From assembly GCA_964570665.1 (NCBI GenBank), contig CAZMZH010000003.1:247267-311266 (forward strand): a stretch of DNA of 64,000 bases, given 5' to 3'. Origin of the DNA: JAJDAT01 sp964570665. GTDB taxonomy: Bacteria > Nitrospinota > Nitrospinia > Nitrospinales > JAJDAT01. Position 1 is the stretch's first letter; each line of letters opens with the position of its first letter. This document shows, piece by piece, positions 42,205-51,229 of the stretch. The notes beneath the pieces are model-generated. The model worked only from the letters and a program-made list of their open reading frames with translations. It was not told the DNA's origin and searched no databases. Both the position numbers and the translations under genes were made by a program.

Positions 42205-42233
42205 ATTATACCGAAAACTTAAAAGAGTGTCAA
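42205..42233 (-). promoter_or_regulatory. Perfect consensus sigma-70 promoter of the DHH gene
   Basis: On the minus strand TTGACA (42233-42228) and TATAAT (42210-42205) are separated by exactly 17 nt. The predicted start near 42198 leaves a leader of about 40 nt before ATG 42159. Confidence 0.82.
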
Positions 42234-42301
42234 TAATTCGATGTACATTCTTTTATTGAAAAAATTGTATGTTTTTATGCACATCTGGGGATAAATTAAG
42301 A

Positions 42302-42730
42302 TCAGTTTTCGCCCAAATCGCGGTCAAACATGTCGTTATAATTCAGATCCTGATCTTGAATGGGTTCCGAACGGTACCAATCATCATCGGAAGGAGAAGC
42401 TTCGTCGCCAAAATCAAATGCTCCAGCATTTCGAGCGCTTTGAACAAAATTGGTACAATTCGTTTTTACTAAATCATCGCTTCCACAACGGCATTTGGAT
42501 TCGCCAATTTTAAAATTGGTTTCTTTTAGAACAAAGATGGCAAAATCACAATGTTTGCAGTCATACCGAGAGTAAACATCGTCAAGGTCTGGTTCAACCA
42601 ATCGTTCTCGGCATTGATTACAAACTAATACTTTATCAGGAGAATAGTTGCCAAAAATATTCTCAATTCGACAACCACGGCATTCAATTAATATATTTAA
42701 TATAGCTTTAGAGTTCAATTTTACCCTCAA
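42302..42730 (-). CDS. Zinc-ribbon-like protein of unknown function
   Basis: The 142-residue protein has four cysteine pairs: ECRGCRIE (about 17), VCNQCRER (about 37), YDCKHCDF (about 58) and SKCRCGSDDLV (about 80), a pattern of two zinc ribbons. The last 45 residues are acidic and disordered (DEASPSDDDWY...DRDLGEN). No family is recognised. Such proteins often bind nucleic acid or act as adaptors. The gene starts 4 bp after the helical gene at 42735, so the two form an operon. Confidence 0.65.
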   Translation of the reverse strand: MRVKLNSKAILNILIECRGCRIENIFGNYSPDKVLVCNQCRERLVEPDLDDVYSRYDCKHCDFAIFVLKETNFKIGESKCRCGSDDLVKTNCTNFVQSARNAGAFDFGDEASPSDDDWYRSEPIQDQDLNYNDMFDRDLGEN

Positions 42731-42734
42731 AAAG

Positions 42735-43082
42735 TTAGGAATCGGATTTTTTCTTTTTTAGATCTTCCTCGCTAACATTGATTCCCATTTTGGCTAATTC
42801 ACCCGATGAGAAAGGACACTTCCCTTGAGCCATTCTTTCCGCTCCATTTGCCGGTAAAGACATGCCAGCTCCTTCTTTTTTTTCAGAAACATCTAATTTT
42901 CCAGATTCAGCCATTATTAGCCACTGAATAGCTTCAATTTGTTTATTTTTATCTTCAACCATTTTATTAATGGCGTCTTTAGTGTCTTGATGAGCAACAA
43001 CCTCAATTGCAGCTTCTAATTTAGACTTCGCTACATCTTCAAATTCCATTGCTGATTTTAAAGCTTCCATTGCTTGATTCAT
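42735..43082 (-). CDS. Small helical protein with a CPF motif, unknown function
   Basis: The 115-residue protein starts at ATG 43082, chosen because GGAG stands 6 nt before it; the GTG at 43121 has no such site. Residues 1-65 form a helical pair with E, H and D at intervals that recall ferritin-like bundles (MEFEDVAKSKLEAAIEVVAHQ), but no complete E/H metal set is visible. The C-terminal part has KCPFSSGELAKMGINVSEED. I do not recognise it. It is co-transcribed with the zinc-ribbon gene downstream. Confidence 0.6.
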   Translation of the reverse strand: MNQAMEALKSAMEFEDVAKSKLEAAIEVVAHQDTKDAINKMVEDKNKQIEAIQWLIMAESGKLDVSEKKEGAGMSLPANGAERMAQGKCPFSSGELAKMGINVSEEDLKKKKSDS

Positions 43083-43421
43083 TTTTGTCTCCAAAGAGTT
43101 GAATATATGGGATTTTTCCACTAAAAATATATCAAAACATGCAGTCAGCTACAAGAAGCAAATAATATTATAAGCGTTAATTTTGTATTTATGGACATTC
43201 TTTTGAAAAGGATCTGTCCCCTCAACACTTACAGTGTTATAATGGAATCCCAAATTTGGCGTTCTGTTTAAATGCCCCCTCTGCTAACCATTAATAACTC
43301 GGCGTTTTTGTGGATGACAACCAATATAATCAAACAGAAATATGCCTAATATGCTGGTGTTTTAAATTTCCCTCGTCATCTGTTTAACCTGTCCCCGTTA
43401 TTATACAACTTTAAATTTCAA
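43083..43421. other. Divergent intergenic region with a palindrome overlapping a -10 box
   Basis: AACACT-TAC-AGTGTT (43224-43238) is a perfect inverted repeat that runs into TATAAT at 43238-43243 on the plus strand, an arrangement typical of an operator. The -35 region at 17 nt (TGTCCC) is poor. Two CTGTCCCC words lie near 43214 and 43389. No ORF is seen. Confidence 0.45.
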
Positions 43422-44495
43422 ATGTTTGGTCTAAGAAAACCAGGGAGATATTCTCCCACTACCGAAGAAAAAGAATGGATTATAAGTTTTGCTTCAGACC
43501 CCACTGAAAGTTTTGATTCTCCTCATTGGGAAAAGGTTCTAGAAGCTGCAGATAACCGTACTGACGATCAAAGATCTTCAGAAGATTATCTGGCTCTATC
43601 TTTAGACGCTCTATTTGAAGAAAATTTCGAAAGTTCTCTAGACTTTGTTTTTGCAGGTTTGCGTTTGTCTCCGGATGATAAAAGGTCCCAAGCGGCGTTA
43701 TATATGCAGTTAGGAATTTTGTTTAATTTATTGGGAGTTCAAGAACTAGCTTTACAAAATCTAGATAAAGCCATTAGTTTAGACCCAGAAAATGCAAGTA
43801 TCTACGACTCTATAAGCGATATATATTTAGCGCAAAATAAATATAGAGAAGCGGAAACAAAGTCTAAGGAAGCTGTTAGATTAGCCCCAAATAACTCTGA
43901 TTATTTAGAGAGTTTGGGAATGATTTATTTTGAGTGGGGAAAATTTGATCGAGCGGAAGTTAAATTCCTTGAAGCCATTCAAATACAACCAGAATGCTCA
44001 GAATATCATGTGAATCTGGGAAAAGTTTTTTTTGCTCAAAAAGATTATACGAAAGCGGCTGATAGTTTTAAAAAGTCTTTGGAGCTTAAAGAGGATTTGC
44101 CGTTTTCTTTAAAATCATTAGCCGAAATATATATTAAAAAAGGTCAATTTTTTGAGGCAGAAAAATACGTAAAGCAAGCTCTAGTTTTGCAGCCTGAGAA
44201 CGATCAACTCTGTAATCTTGTAGGGGATATTTGTTTTGAACGTAAATTATTTATTAAAGCAGAGATTGAATACCAACGGGCTTTAAAAATTAATCCTGAA
44301 AACGCCAAAACTCATAAAAATTTGGGGCATGTTTATTTAGAACAGAAGAGATTTTCTGACGCAGAATTCCATTTTAGAGAATCGTTGAAATTAGATCCGC
44401 AAAGCGCGATTCCTCTGATAAATTTTAAGATCATCCCTCAAGATCTTGAAAAAAGCAATCAACCTCCGGACGAGATGAAACAAGCGGGGGCGTAA
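43422..44495 (+). CDS. TPR protein
   Basis: The 357-residue protein holds about eight TPR units (residues about 80-335), for example AEYHVNLGKVFFAQKDYTKAADSFKKSLEL, after a less regular N-terminal region (EKEWIISFASDPTESFDSPHW). It has no signal peptide or membrane helix and should be cytoplasmic. TPR arrays of this length usually serve as docking platforms. It lies 98 bp before the protoporphyrinogen oxidase gene; a functional link is not shown. The possible operator at 43224 would control it. Confidence 0.85.
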   Translation: MFGLRKPGRYSPTTEEKEWIISFASDPTESFDSPHWEKVLEAADNRTDDQRSSEDYLALSLDALFEENFESSLDFVFAGLRLSPDDKRSQAALYMQLGILFNLLGVQELALQNLDKAISLDPENASIYDSISDIYLAQNKYREAETKSKEAVRLAPNNSDYLESLGMIYFEWGKFDRAEVKFLEAIQIQPECSEYHVNLGKVFFAQKDYTKAADSFKKSLELKEDLPFSLKSLAEIYIKKGQFFEAEKYVKQALVLQPENDQLCNLVGDICFERKLFIKAEIEYQRALKINPENAKTHKNLGHVYLEQKRFSDAEFHFRESLKLDPQSAIPLINFKIIPQDLEKSNQPPDEMKQAGA

Positions 44496-44593
44496 ACCAA
44501 AGGTTTAAAAATTTTCTTCCGTTAAAACCCATAAACCTAATCTATATTTTGGTGGAGTAATGAAACTGATCCTTAAAACTTTGACTGTTGCTG

Positions 44594-46042
44594 ATGGCTC
44601 AAAATAAAAAAATAGCTATTATTGGAGGTGGGATTGCAGGTTTGTCCGCCGCTTATAAGTTTCAAGAAGAGATTTCATCCAGACAATTGCCAATTGATTG
44701 TTCTGTTTTAGAGGGATCTGATTGGTTTGGAGGTAAAATTAGGACAGATCGTTTTGATGGGTTCGTTGTAGAAAGAGGTCCGGATTCATTTATAAGCCAA
44801 AAACCATGGGCAATCGATTTGTGTAAACGGTTGAGTATTGAAGATCGTTTGGTAGGCACAAAAACAGAAAACGCTAAAACTTTTGTGTATGTTGGAAAGA
44901 AGATGCAAACATTGCCTGAAGGACTTAGTTTACTTGTTCCTACGAAATTTTTACCTTTTGCAACAACATCTCTTTTTAGTTGGTTTGGCAAGATTCGTAT
45001 GGGAATGGATCTGATTATCCCCAAGAAAGCCAACCAGGATGACGAGAGCTTGGCGTCTTTTGTTGAAAGACGTTTGGGGACTGAAGCTTTAAAAAGAATG
45101 GCCGAGCCTATGCTTGCGGGAATTTATGCTAGCGATCCGAAAAAAATGAGTATAAAAAGCACCTTCCCCATGTTTTTCGAAACCGAACAAAAATATAGGT
45201 CGCTTATCCTGGGAATGCTGGCTAAGAAACGAGAAATGATGTCCGCTCCTAAAAGAGATAGCGCTCGACCGGCCTATTCAATGTTTATGACGCTTAAATC
45301 GGGTTTAGGGGAAATTGTAGAAGCAATTTTAAAAAAATCTCCAGATATCAATTTCAAATCCGGTATTAAAGTCCGCTCTGTTGGTAATGAAAACTCTAAT
45401 GGCAAAGTTAAATGGAAAGTAGTTCCAGAAGAAGGCGAAAGTTTATTTTTTGACTCAATAATTATGGCTCCGCCGGCCAATATTTCTGCCAATTTGCTAG
45501 ACGATTGCGCTCCAGATTTATCCGATCTTTTACGTAAGATACCTTATGCTTCTACCGCCGCTGTAACGTTGGCTTATCGAAAAGAAGGTTTTTCTCACCC
45601 CCTTAAAGGTTTTGGTTTTTTAGCTCCAAAGTCTGAAGGTTATAATATCTCTGCATGTACCTGGACATCTTCAAAATATCCCGGTAGGTCTCCAGACGAC
45701 TTTGTTCTTCTGCGGTGTTACCTGGGAGGGGCTTTGAGTGAAGAATTGACGGAACGCGATCCAGAAACGTTGGCAAATTTAGTACAAGAGGATTTACGCT
45801 CCATTATGGGGATTACTGAAAAGCCAGTTTTTTGTCGGGTTTATGTGAATAAAAAAGCAAACGTGCAATACTTAGTAGGTCATCAAAAATTGGTGGAATC
45901 GATTAACGAGCAAGTCAGTCAATTTCCTGGTTTGTTTTTGTCTGGAAGCGCCTATACTGGTATTGGAATTCCCGATTGTATTCGAAATGGTAATATGGCA
46001 GCCCAGGCGGCGTTAAGTTATTTATTCCCTGAATCAAATTAA
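44594..46042 (+). CDS. hemY: Oxygen-dependent-type protoporphyrinogen oxidase (HemY family)
   Basis: HemY-type enzymes oxidise (copro)protoporphyrinogen with FAD in haem synthesis. The 482-residue protein has the FAD motif IIGGGIAGLSAAYKF (about 7-21), SDWFGGKIRTDRFDGFVVERGPDSF with the conserved GG and RGPD, the LGTEALKRMAEPMLAGIYASDP block and the C-terminal GLFLSGSAYTGIGIPDCIRNG. Length is normal. Start is ATG 44594; a TTG two codons earlier is possible. No other haem genes are adjacent in the window. The FIST gene follows 61 bp later. Confidence 0.92.
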   Translation: MAQNKKIAIIGGGIAGLSAAYKFQEEISSRQLPIDCSVLEGSDWFGGKIRTDRFDGFVVERGPDSFISQKPWAIDLCKRLSIEDRLVGTKTENAKTFVYVGKKMQTLPEGLSLLVPTKFLPFATTSLFSWFGKIRMGMDLIIPKKANQDDESLASFVERRLGTEALKRMAEPMLAGIYASDPKKMSIKSTFPMFFETEQKYRSLILGMLAKKREMMSAPKRDSARPAYSMFMTLKSGLGEIVEAILKKSPDINFKSGIKVRSVGNENSNGKVKWKVVPEEGESLFFDSIIMAPPANISANLLDDCAPDLSDLLRKIPYASTAAVTLAYRKEGFSHPLKGFGFLAPKSEGYNISACTWTSSKYPGRSPDDFVLLRCYLGGALSEELTERDPETLANLVQEDLRSIMGITEKPVFCRVYVNKKANVQYLVGHQKLVESINEQVSQFPGLFLSGSAYTGIGIPDCIRNGNMAAQAALSYLFPESN

Positions 46043-46103
46043 TACCAACTTTAAAAAGCGGCGCTTACAAACTTAAATTTGTGTTCGCTGAGGAGAAAAT
46101 TTC

Positions 46104-47291
46104 ATGAAATGGGCCTCGACTCTTTCGACAAAGGATTCTATTGAGGATTGCGTACAAGAGGCTGTTAAAAATATTAAGCAAGATTTGGGAGACTTAGACC
46201 CTGACTTGACGACAGTTTTTGTTTCTCCTCATTTTAAAGACGATTATTCCAAAATTCCAAGTTTAATACGAGGAGCTATGAAACCTGGGACGCTTTTTGG
46301 TTGTTCTGGAGGTGGGATAATTGGAGGCGGTTCGGAGGCAGAACAGCAACCCGCTTTTAGTATGACTTGCGGTCATTTACCGGGTGTCAATATCAATTTG
46401 TTTTATTCAGATGGAATGGAGTTACCCGATCAGGATACTGGGCCACAGGTATGGAGAGACTGGTTAAAAGTGCCTTTAGAGGAAAATCTTCATTTTATTT
46501 TGCTTGCCGATCCATTTTCTTTTCGAGGCGAAGAGTTTTTGACCGCAATGGATTTTGCTTATCCGAAGAGTCGTAAGATTGGGGGGCTTGCAAGCGGAGC
46601 AAACCAAGGTTCGGGTAATGTTTTATATAAAGGAGACGAGATTTTTAATAATGGGCTCGTTGGCGTTGCGCTGAGCGGAAATATTGAGGTTGATACCATT
46701 GTCGCTCAGGGATGTCGCCCTATTGGTCAGGTACACACAATTACAAAGTGCCAAGCTACTTTTTTACAAGAGATAGACAAGCAACCTCCTTTTAAAATAT
46801 TGGAGGAGCTTATAGAGAATGCTAACGATTATGATCGACAATTGATCCAAAAATCTTTATTCCTTGGAGTTGAAATGAATCCTTTGGATGGAGATCCTAA
46901 ACAAGGGGATTTTTTGATTCGTAATATCATGGGATTGGATAGAGCTTCAGGAGCCATTTCAATAGGAGCCTATTTGCGAGAAGGACAACTCGTTCAATTC
47001 CATCTTCGCGATAAGTTACTTTCTGCGGAAGATTTGGAAATGCTATTGGATGATTATGCATTATTAGAAAAATCCAAAAATGCCAGCGGAGCGTTACTGT
47101 TTTCTTGTTTAGGAAGAGGACAATATCTATACGAGACACAAAATCACGATTCTAATATGTTTTCGGGGAAACTAAAAGACGTTCCAATTGGCGGATTTTT
47201 CTGCAACGGGGAAATTGGTCCTGTAGGAGGCGCTACATATCTACACGGATATACGAGTTCTTTTGGAATTTTTCGAAGCGCAGAGGATTAG
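46104..47291 (+). CDS. FIST domain sensory protein
   Basis: The 395 residues match the FIST_N plus FIST_C layout: TTVFVSPHFKDDYSKIPSLIRGAMKPGTLFGCSGGGIIGGGSE (about 37-79), DPFSFRGEEFLTAMDFAYP, GGLASG, then GAISIGAYLREGQLVQFHLRD and ALLFSCLGRGQYLY...PIGGFFCNGEIGPVGG. FIST domains are thought to bind small ligands in signal transduction, often linked to kinases or diguanylate cyclases; here the domain stands alone. GAGGAG lies upstream of the ATG. Confidence 0.88.
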   Translation: MKWASTLSTKDSIEDCVQEAVKNIKQDLGDLDPDLTTVFVSPHFKDDYSKIPSLIRGAMKPGTLFGCSGGGIIGGGSEAEQQPAFSMTCGHLPGVNINLFYSDGMELPDQDTGPQVWRDWLKVPLEENLHFILLADPFSFRGEEFLTAMDFAYPKSRKIGGLASGANQGSGNVLYKGDEIFNNGLVGVALSGNIEVDTIVAQGCRPIGQVHTITKCQATFLQEIDKQPPFKILEELIENANDYDRQLIQKSLFLGVEMNPLDGDPKQGDFLIRNIMGLDRASGAISIGAYLREGQLVQFHLRDKLLSAEDLEMLLDDYALLEKSKNASGALLFSCLGRGQYLYETQNHDSNMFSGKLKDVPIGGFFCNGEIGPVGGATYLHGYTSSFGIFRSAED

Positions 47292-47342
47292 TTTATTGCA
47301 AATTTTCTCATGATATTTTTTTGTTAATAGGAGGTTAAATAT

Positions 47343-47609
47343 ATGGCCGTCGAGGTTTCGGTTTCTACATCGCCTAACGAAAATGCTTTAAAATTTAATT
47401 GCAGTCAACCTGTTTTAGAGTCCGGATATAAAACTTACAATAATGCGGAACAGGCGGCAGAATCCCCTGTTGCGGCTAAGATTTTTGAAACAGACGGTGT
47501 AGCCAGCGTTTTTTTAATGCCCGATTTCATTACTGTCACCAAAAAACCTGAAGCTAGCTGGGAAGTTGTTCAACCAGCTGCGATAGAGGCTATCAAATCG
47601 ACTTTGTAA
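47343..47609 (+). CDS. Stand-alone Nfu N-terminal (Nfu_N) domain protein
   Basis: An 88-residue protein matching the Nfu_N domain: SPNENALKFNCSQPVLESGYKTY, AESPVAAKIFETDGVASVFLMPDFITVTK and a C-terminal helix. In eukaryotic and some bacterial Nfu proteins this domain precedes a CxxC cluster-binding domain; here that domain is missing, so the protein has no cluster ligands of its own. It may act as a partner or targeting module. TAGGAGG precedes the ATG by 10 nt. The PrxQ gene follows after 78 bp. Confidence 0.86.
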   Translation: MAVEVSVSTSPNENALKFNCSQPVLESGYKTYNNAEQAAESPVAAKIFETDGVASVFLMPDFITVTKKPEASWEVVQPAAIEAIKSTL

Positions 47610-47687
47610 AATTTCAAAACTATAGTTGTAAGTCGTTTTTATTTTAGAGTTAGGCGAAAAATTTTTAAATTTAACGAGTGAGTGGAT

Positions 47688-48146
47688 ATGATAGAAGAAG
47701 GCAAAAAAGCTCCAGACTTTTCGGCAATCGATCAAAATGGCGATAAAATCAAATTAAGTTCGTTTAAAAATAAAAAAAATGTTGTCCTCTATTTTTATCC
47801 TAAGGATATGACTCCGGGATGCACAACCGAAGCTTGCGATTTTCGGGATTATTTTAAAAAATTTAAAGATACTGAAATCCTTGGAGTAAGTATTGATTCG
47901 CCCGAACGTCATCAAAAATTTATCGAAAAACAAAAATTGCCATTTACGCTAATTAGCGACGAGGATAAAAAAGTAGTAGAAAAATATGGGGTCTGGCAGG
48001 AGAAGTCTATGTACGGTAAAAAATTTATGGGGATTGTTCGTTCCACTTTCATAATTGATAAAGCTGGAAAAATTCGGAAAGTTTATCCAAAGGTTAAGGT
48101 AAAAGGGCATGTTGAGGAAGTTTTAGAAGTGGTAAAAGGACTTTAG
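47688..48146 (+). CDS. bcp: Thiol peroxidase PrxQ/BCP
   Basis: Peroxiredoxin Q reduces hydroperoxides with thioredoxin. The 152-residue protein has APDFSAIDQNGDKIKLSSFK, the active site DMTPGCTTEACDFRD with peroxidatic cysteine and the resolving cysteine five residues later, GVSIDSPERHQKFIEKQKLPF, LISDEDKKV and RSTFIIDKAGKI. ATG 47688 is taken as start; GTG 47682 is a possible alternative. It follows the Nfu_N gene. The next 270 bp to 48416 hold no gene; they contain only AT-rich DNA. Confidence 0.94.
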   Translation: MIEEGKKAPDFSAIDQNGDKIKLSSFKNKKNVVLYFYPKDMTPGCTTEACDFRDYFKKFKDTEILGVSIDSPERHQKFIEKQKLPFTLISDEDKKVVEKYGVWQEKSMYGKKFMGIVRSTFIIDKAGKIRKVYPKVKVKGHVEEVLEVVKGL

Positions 48147-48416
48147 GCATCTCTTTACAATATTTTTTTAGGTTAAAAGCTTTTCAATCGCGTCTTTTCT
48201 TCTGTTTCCCCTTACCTATGTTTCTAAGGAGATAAGAGCATTTTTTATTATGGGTTTAATCTAATTAGCTAGGCTCTTGTCTTCAATTTTCTTACCATTT
48301 CGTTCCAAAATATTTTGGGAAAATACTCCAATTAATATTTAACAATAAAGAAGGGATCTTACTTCTCTAATACGTCCTTTTAAAAGTAAGGATTTTTTGT
48401 AAGATTTTAATCCATT

Positions 48417-49370
48417 ATGATTAGCGGTAAAAAAATATTTATTACGGGCGGCGCTGGATTTATAGGCGCTTCGCTTATCAACCGGTTTTTACAAGATAAT
48501 CAAGTAATCGTTTTTGATAATTTTACCCGAAATTCTTTAGTGGATAAGACTTTCAAGGACCATTCTAACTTACAAATAATAAACGGAAGTATCCTAGATT
48601 ATGAATTTTTGGCTAAATCAATGGATAAATCCGATGTTGTCGTTCACTGCGCAGGAATTGCGGGAGTTGATTCTGTAATTAAGAGTCCCATCACGACTAT
48701 GGAAGTGAATATGACTGGAACGGGAAACGTTTTGAAAGCCGCTTCTAAACTGGATAAATGCGATCGAGTGATTTGTTTTTCCACGAGCGAAGTTTTTGGA
48801 TCGAATGCTTATTGCTCAAATGAAACCGATTGCACTGTTATGGGGGCTGTTGGAGAGGCTCGATGGACTTATGCCGTTAGTAAATTGTCAGGCGAACATT
48901 TGGCGCATGCTTATTTTAAGGAGAAAGGTCTTCCAACAACCACTTTAAGACCATTTAATGTTTATGGCCCGGGACAAGTTGGAGAAGGCGCTATCCGCAC
49001 CTTTGTTAAAAGAGCGATCAAAAATGAGCCGTTATTTATTCACGGAGAGGGCACACAAATTCGCGCCTGGTGTTTTATTGACGATATGATTGACGCGATT
49101 TTATTATCAATAACAAATGAAAAAGCTTTGGGTGAATCTTTTAATATAGGAAATCAGAAGGCGGTTATGACCATTTATGGACTGGCAAATACCATCATAA
49201 ATGTTTTGAGTTCTAAGTCCAAAGTAGAGTTTCAAAATAAGGATTATGTCGACGTTGAGTTGAGAATCCCTTCTGTTCAAAAAGCGAAAGAACTTCTGAA
49301 TTTTGAAGCTAAAATGAGTTTAGAGGAAGGAATTTCTCTTACAGCGGACTATTATCGCCAGGTTCAATAA
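48417..49370 (+). CDS. NAD-dependent nucleotide-sugar epimerase/dehydratase (extended SDR)
   Basis: The 317 residues show the extended SDR layout: FITGGAGFIGASL (NAD-binding GxxGxxG, about 8-20), HCAGIAGVDS, FSTSEVFGS, YAVSKLSGE (YxxxK, about 151-155), RPFNVYGPGQ and IHGEGTQIRAWCFIDDMIDA. These enzymes epimerise, dehydrate or decarboxylate sugar nucleotides; the product is unknown. Its stop overlaps the next start by one base (TAATG), and the three following genes suggest synthesis of an amino sugar that is acylated and transferred. Confidence 0.88.
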   Translation: MISGKKIFITGGAGFIGASLINRFLQDNQVIVFDNFTRNSLVDKTFKDHSNLQIINGSILDYEFLAKSMDKSDVVVHCAGIAGVDSVIKSPITTMEVNMTGTGNVLKAASKLDKCDRVICFSTSEVFGSNAYCSNETDCTVMGAVGEARWTYAVSKLSGEHLAHAYFKEKGLPTTTLRPFNVYGPGQVGEGAIRTFVKRAIKNEPLFIHGEGTQIRAWCFIDDMIDAILLSITNEKALGESFNIGNQKAVMTIYGLANTIINVLSSKSKVEFQNKDYVDVELRIPSVQKAKELLNFEAKMSLEEGISLTADYYRQVQ

Positions 49371-50500
49371 TGATTAGATTAGCTTACCCGTCTATAGAAG
49401 ACGACGCTTTTGAATCGATTCAAAATATTTTAATTTCTGGACAATTAGTTCAAGGAAAGACGGTAAGCGAATTTGAAAAACAGGTTGCCCAATACGTTGG
49501 CGCAGAGTTTGGTATAGCCGTTACCAATTGTACTTCTGCGCTTTTTTTAACGTTGAAGTCGCTTAATCTTCAGACTGGAAATAAGATAATAGTTCCAGCT
49601 TTTTCTTGGCCAGCGACGGCAAATGTAGTGGTTCTTTGTGGAGCCGAACCTGTTTTTATCGATATTGATCCTAAAACTTATAATATAGACATAAGAAAAC
49701 TCGAAGAAAAATTAGCCCTTTTTCAAAATGAAAATAGCGTTAAAGCTATTATTCCTGTTCATTCTTTTGGACGGATGGCGGAAATGTCTCAGATAATAGA
49801 TTTGTCAGAGCGTTTTAAGGTTCCCGTTATAGAAGATGCCGCTTGCGCTTTAGGGGCCTATAGTTTTGGGAAGTTTGCAGGAACCTTAGGGCTCGCGGGA
49901 TGTTTTAGTTTTCACCCTAGAAAATCCATAACAACGGGTGAAGGAGGCATGATTGTTACAAACGACGGCTCATTGGCTCGTCGATTAAAAATATTGCGAA
50001 ATCATGGGCTAGATCCTGAATCAAAAACACCAGACTTTGTTGAGGCTGGACATAACATGAGATTGACCGAACTCCAAGCTGCTTTAGGAGTTTCTCAAAT
50101 GAAAAATTTGGAAAATAAACTTAGGATTAGAATAAAGCTTTCTAGTCAATATAATGATCTCTTTAAAGAATCTATACTAGAAATTCCAGACTTGACTGAA
50201 GATAGAAAACATATTTTTCAATCGTATGTTGTTTTGCTTCCATCCCTAATCGCTAAAGAAAGACCAAAGATAATCAACAAACTAAAAGATAATAATATTG
50301 AGGCGACTATCGGAACTTATCACATACCTCTTACCTCTTATTTTAAAAAGCGAAATAATTTTAAAAAAGGGGATTTTCCGATTACGGACGATGTGTTTGG
50401 TCGGGCTGTGGCTTTGCCGTTTCATGAGAAAATTAGTTTAGAGCAACAAAACGAAGTTGCCGATAGGTTTTTGAACATTTTAAACGGATATGACTTGTAA
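49370..50500 (+). CDS. DegT/DnrJ/EryC1/StrS family PLP aminotransferase
   Basis: The 376-residue protein has the family pattern: QLVQGKTVSEFEKQVAQYVGAEFGIAVTNCTSALFLTLK, PAFSWPATANVV, VPVIEDAACALGA and CFSFHPRKSITTGEGGM, where the lysine in HPRKS would form the PLP Schiff base. Such enzymes transaminate keto-sugars on nucleotide carriers. It is coupled to the epimerase by the TAATG overlap and followed after 17 bp by the NeuD-like acyltransferase. Confidence 0.92.
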   Translation: MIRLAYPSIEDDAFESIQNILISGQLVQGKTVSEFEKQVAQYVGAEFGIAVTNCTSALFLTLKSLNLQTGNKIIVPAFSWPATANVVVLCGAEPVFIDIDPKTYNIDIRKLEEKLALFQNENSVKAIIPVHSFGRMAEMSQIIDLSERFKVPVIEDAACALGAYSFGKFAGTLGLAGCFSFHPRKSITTGEGGMIVTNDGSLARRLKILRNHGLDPESKTPDFVEAGHNMRLTELQAALGVSQMKNLENKLRIRIKLSSQYNDLFKESILEIPDLTEDRKHIFQSYVVLLPSLIAKERPKIINKLKDNNIEATIGTYHIPLTSYFKKRNNFKKGDFPITDDVFGRAVALPFHEKISLEQQNEVADRFLNILNGYDL

Positions 50501-50517
50501 CGATTGAGAAAAAAGAA

Positions 50518-51177
50518 ATGAAACCAAAGAAAATAGTCATTCTAGGTTGTGGAGGAACGGGAACCGATATTTTAGATTTACTTGACGATATTAATGAGAC
50601 GAAACAGACCTATAGTTGTATTGGCTTTTTAGATGACGATGCTAGTCAATGGGAAAAAGAGATTTGTGGCGTTCCTGTTTTAGGGCCGCTAAAAAAAGCG
50701 CCTGATTTAGCTGGTGTTTCCTTTTTAAACGGTTTAGGAAGTCCATCAAATCATTGGAAAACAGAGCAAATAATTTCTGAAATAGGAATCCAGGCCAACC
50801 AATTTGAAAAGATTGTTCATCCAAAGAGCAAAGTTTCAAAAAAAAGCGTTTTAGGTTTTGGAGTCATTGTATACCCGTATGTGTTTATTGGTTCTAATGT
50901 GAAAGTTGGAAACTTAACCACTTTACTTGCTAATACCACTATCAATCATGATTCTGTGCTGAATGAGTTCACCATAGTTTGTAGTAATGTCTCCGTTTCA
51001 GGAGCTGTTAAAATAGGTAAATCTTGTTATTTAGGCGCTGGAAGTTCTATCCGCCAAAACGTAACCGTGGGGGAGCGAAGCTTATTAGGTATTGGGAGTG
51101 TTGTGCTTAAAGATGTGAAACCAAATAGCATTGTTAAAGGTAACCCTGCCGAATTTTTGCGTGAAAACTGTCGTTAG
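50518..51177 (+). CDS. NeuD/PglD-type sugar O- or N-acyltransferase
   Basis: The 219 residues have an N-terminal Rossmann-like part (IVILGCGGTGTDILDLL...IGFLDDDASQWEKEICGVPVLG) and a C-terminal left-handed beta-helix of hexapeptide repeats (VIVYPYVFIGSNVKVGNLTTLLANTTINHDSVL, with HD as in the NeuD/PglD active site). Enzymes of this group acetylate amino sugars made by a DegT aminotransferase. That fits the gene order. Confidence 0.9.
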   Translation: MKPKKIVILGCGGTGTDILDLLDDINETKQTYSCIGFLDDDASQWEKEICGVPVLGPLKKAPDLAGVSFLNGLGSPSNHWKTEQIISEIGIQANQFEKIVHPKSKVSKKSVLGFGVIVYPYVFIGSNVKVGNLTTLLANTTINHDSVLNEFTIVCSNVSVSGAVKIGKSCYLGAGSSIRQNVTVGERSLLGIGSVVLKDVKPNSIVKGNPAEFLRENCR

Positions 51178-51229
51178 AATTTATTTCTTTTTATTGTTGC
51201 TTTTATATCTCTAGCCCCTAAATAATTCG

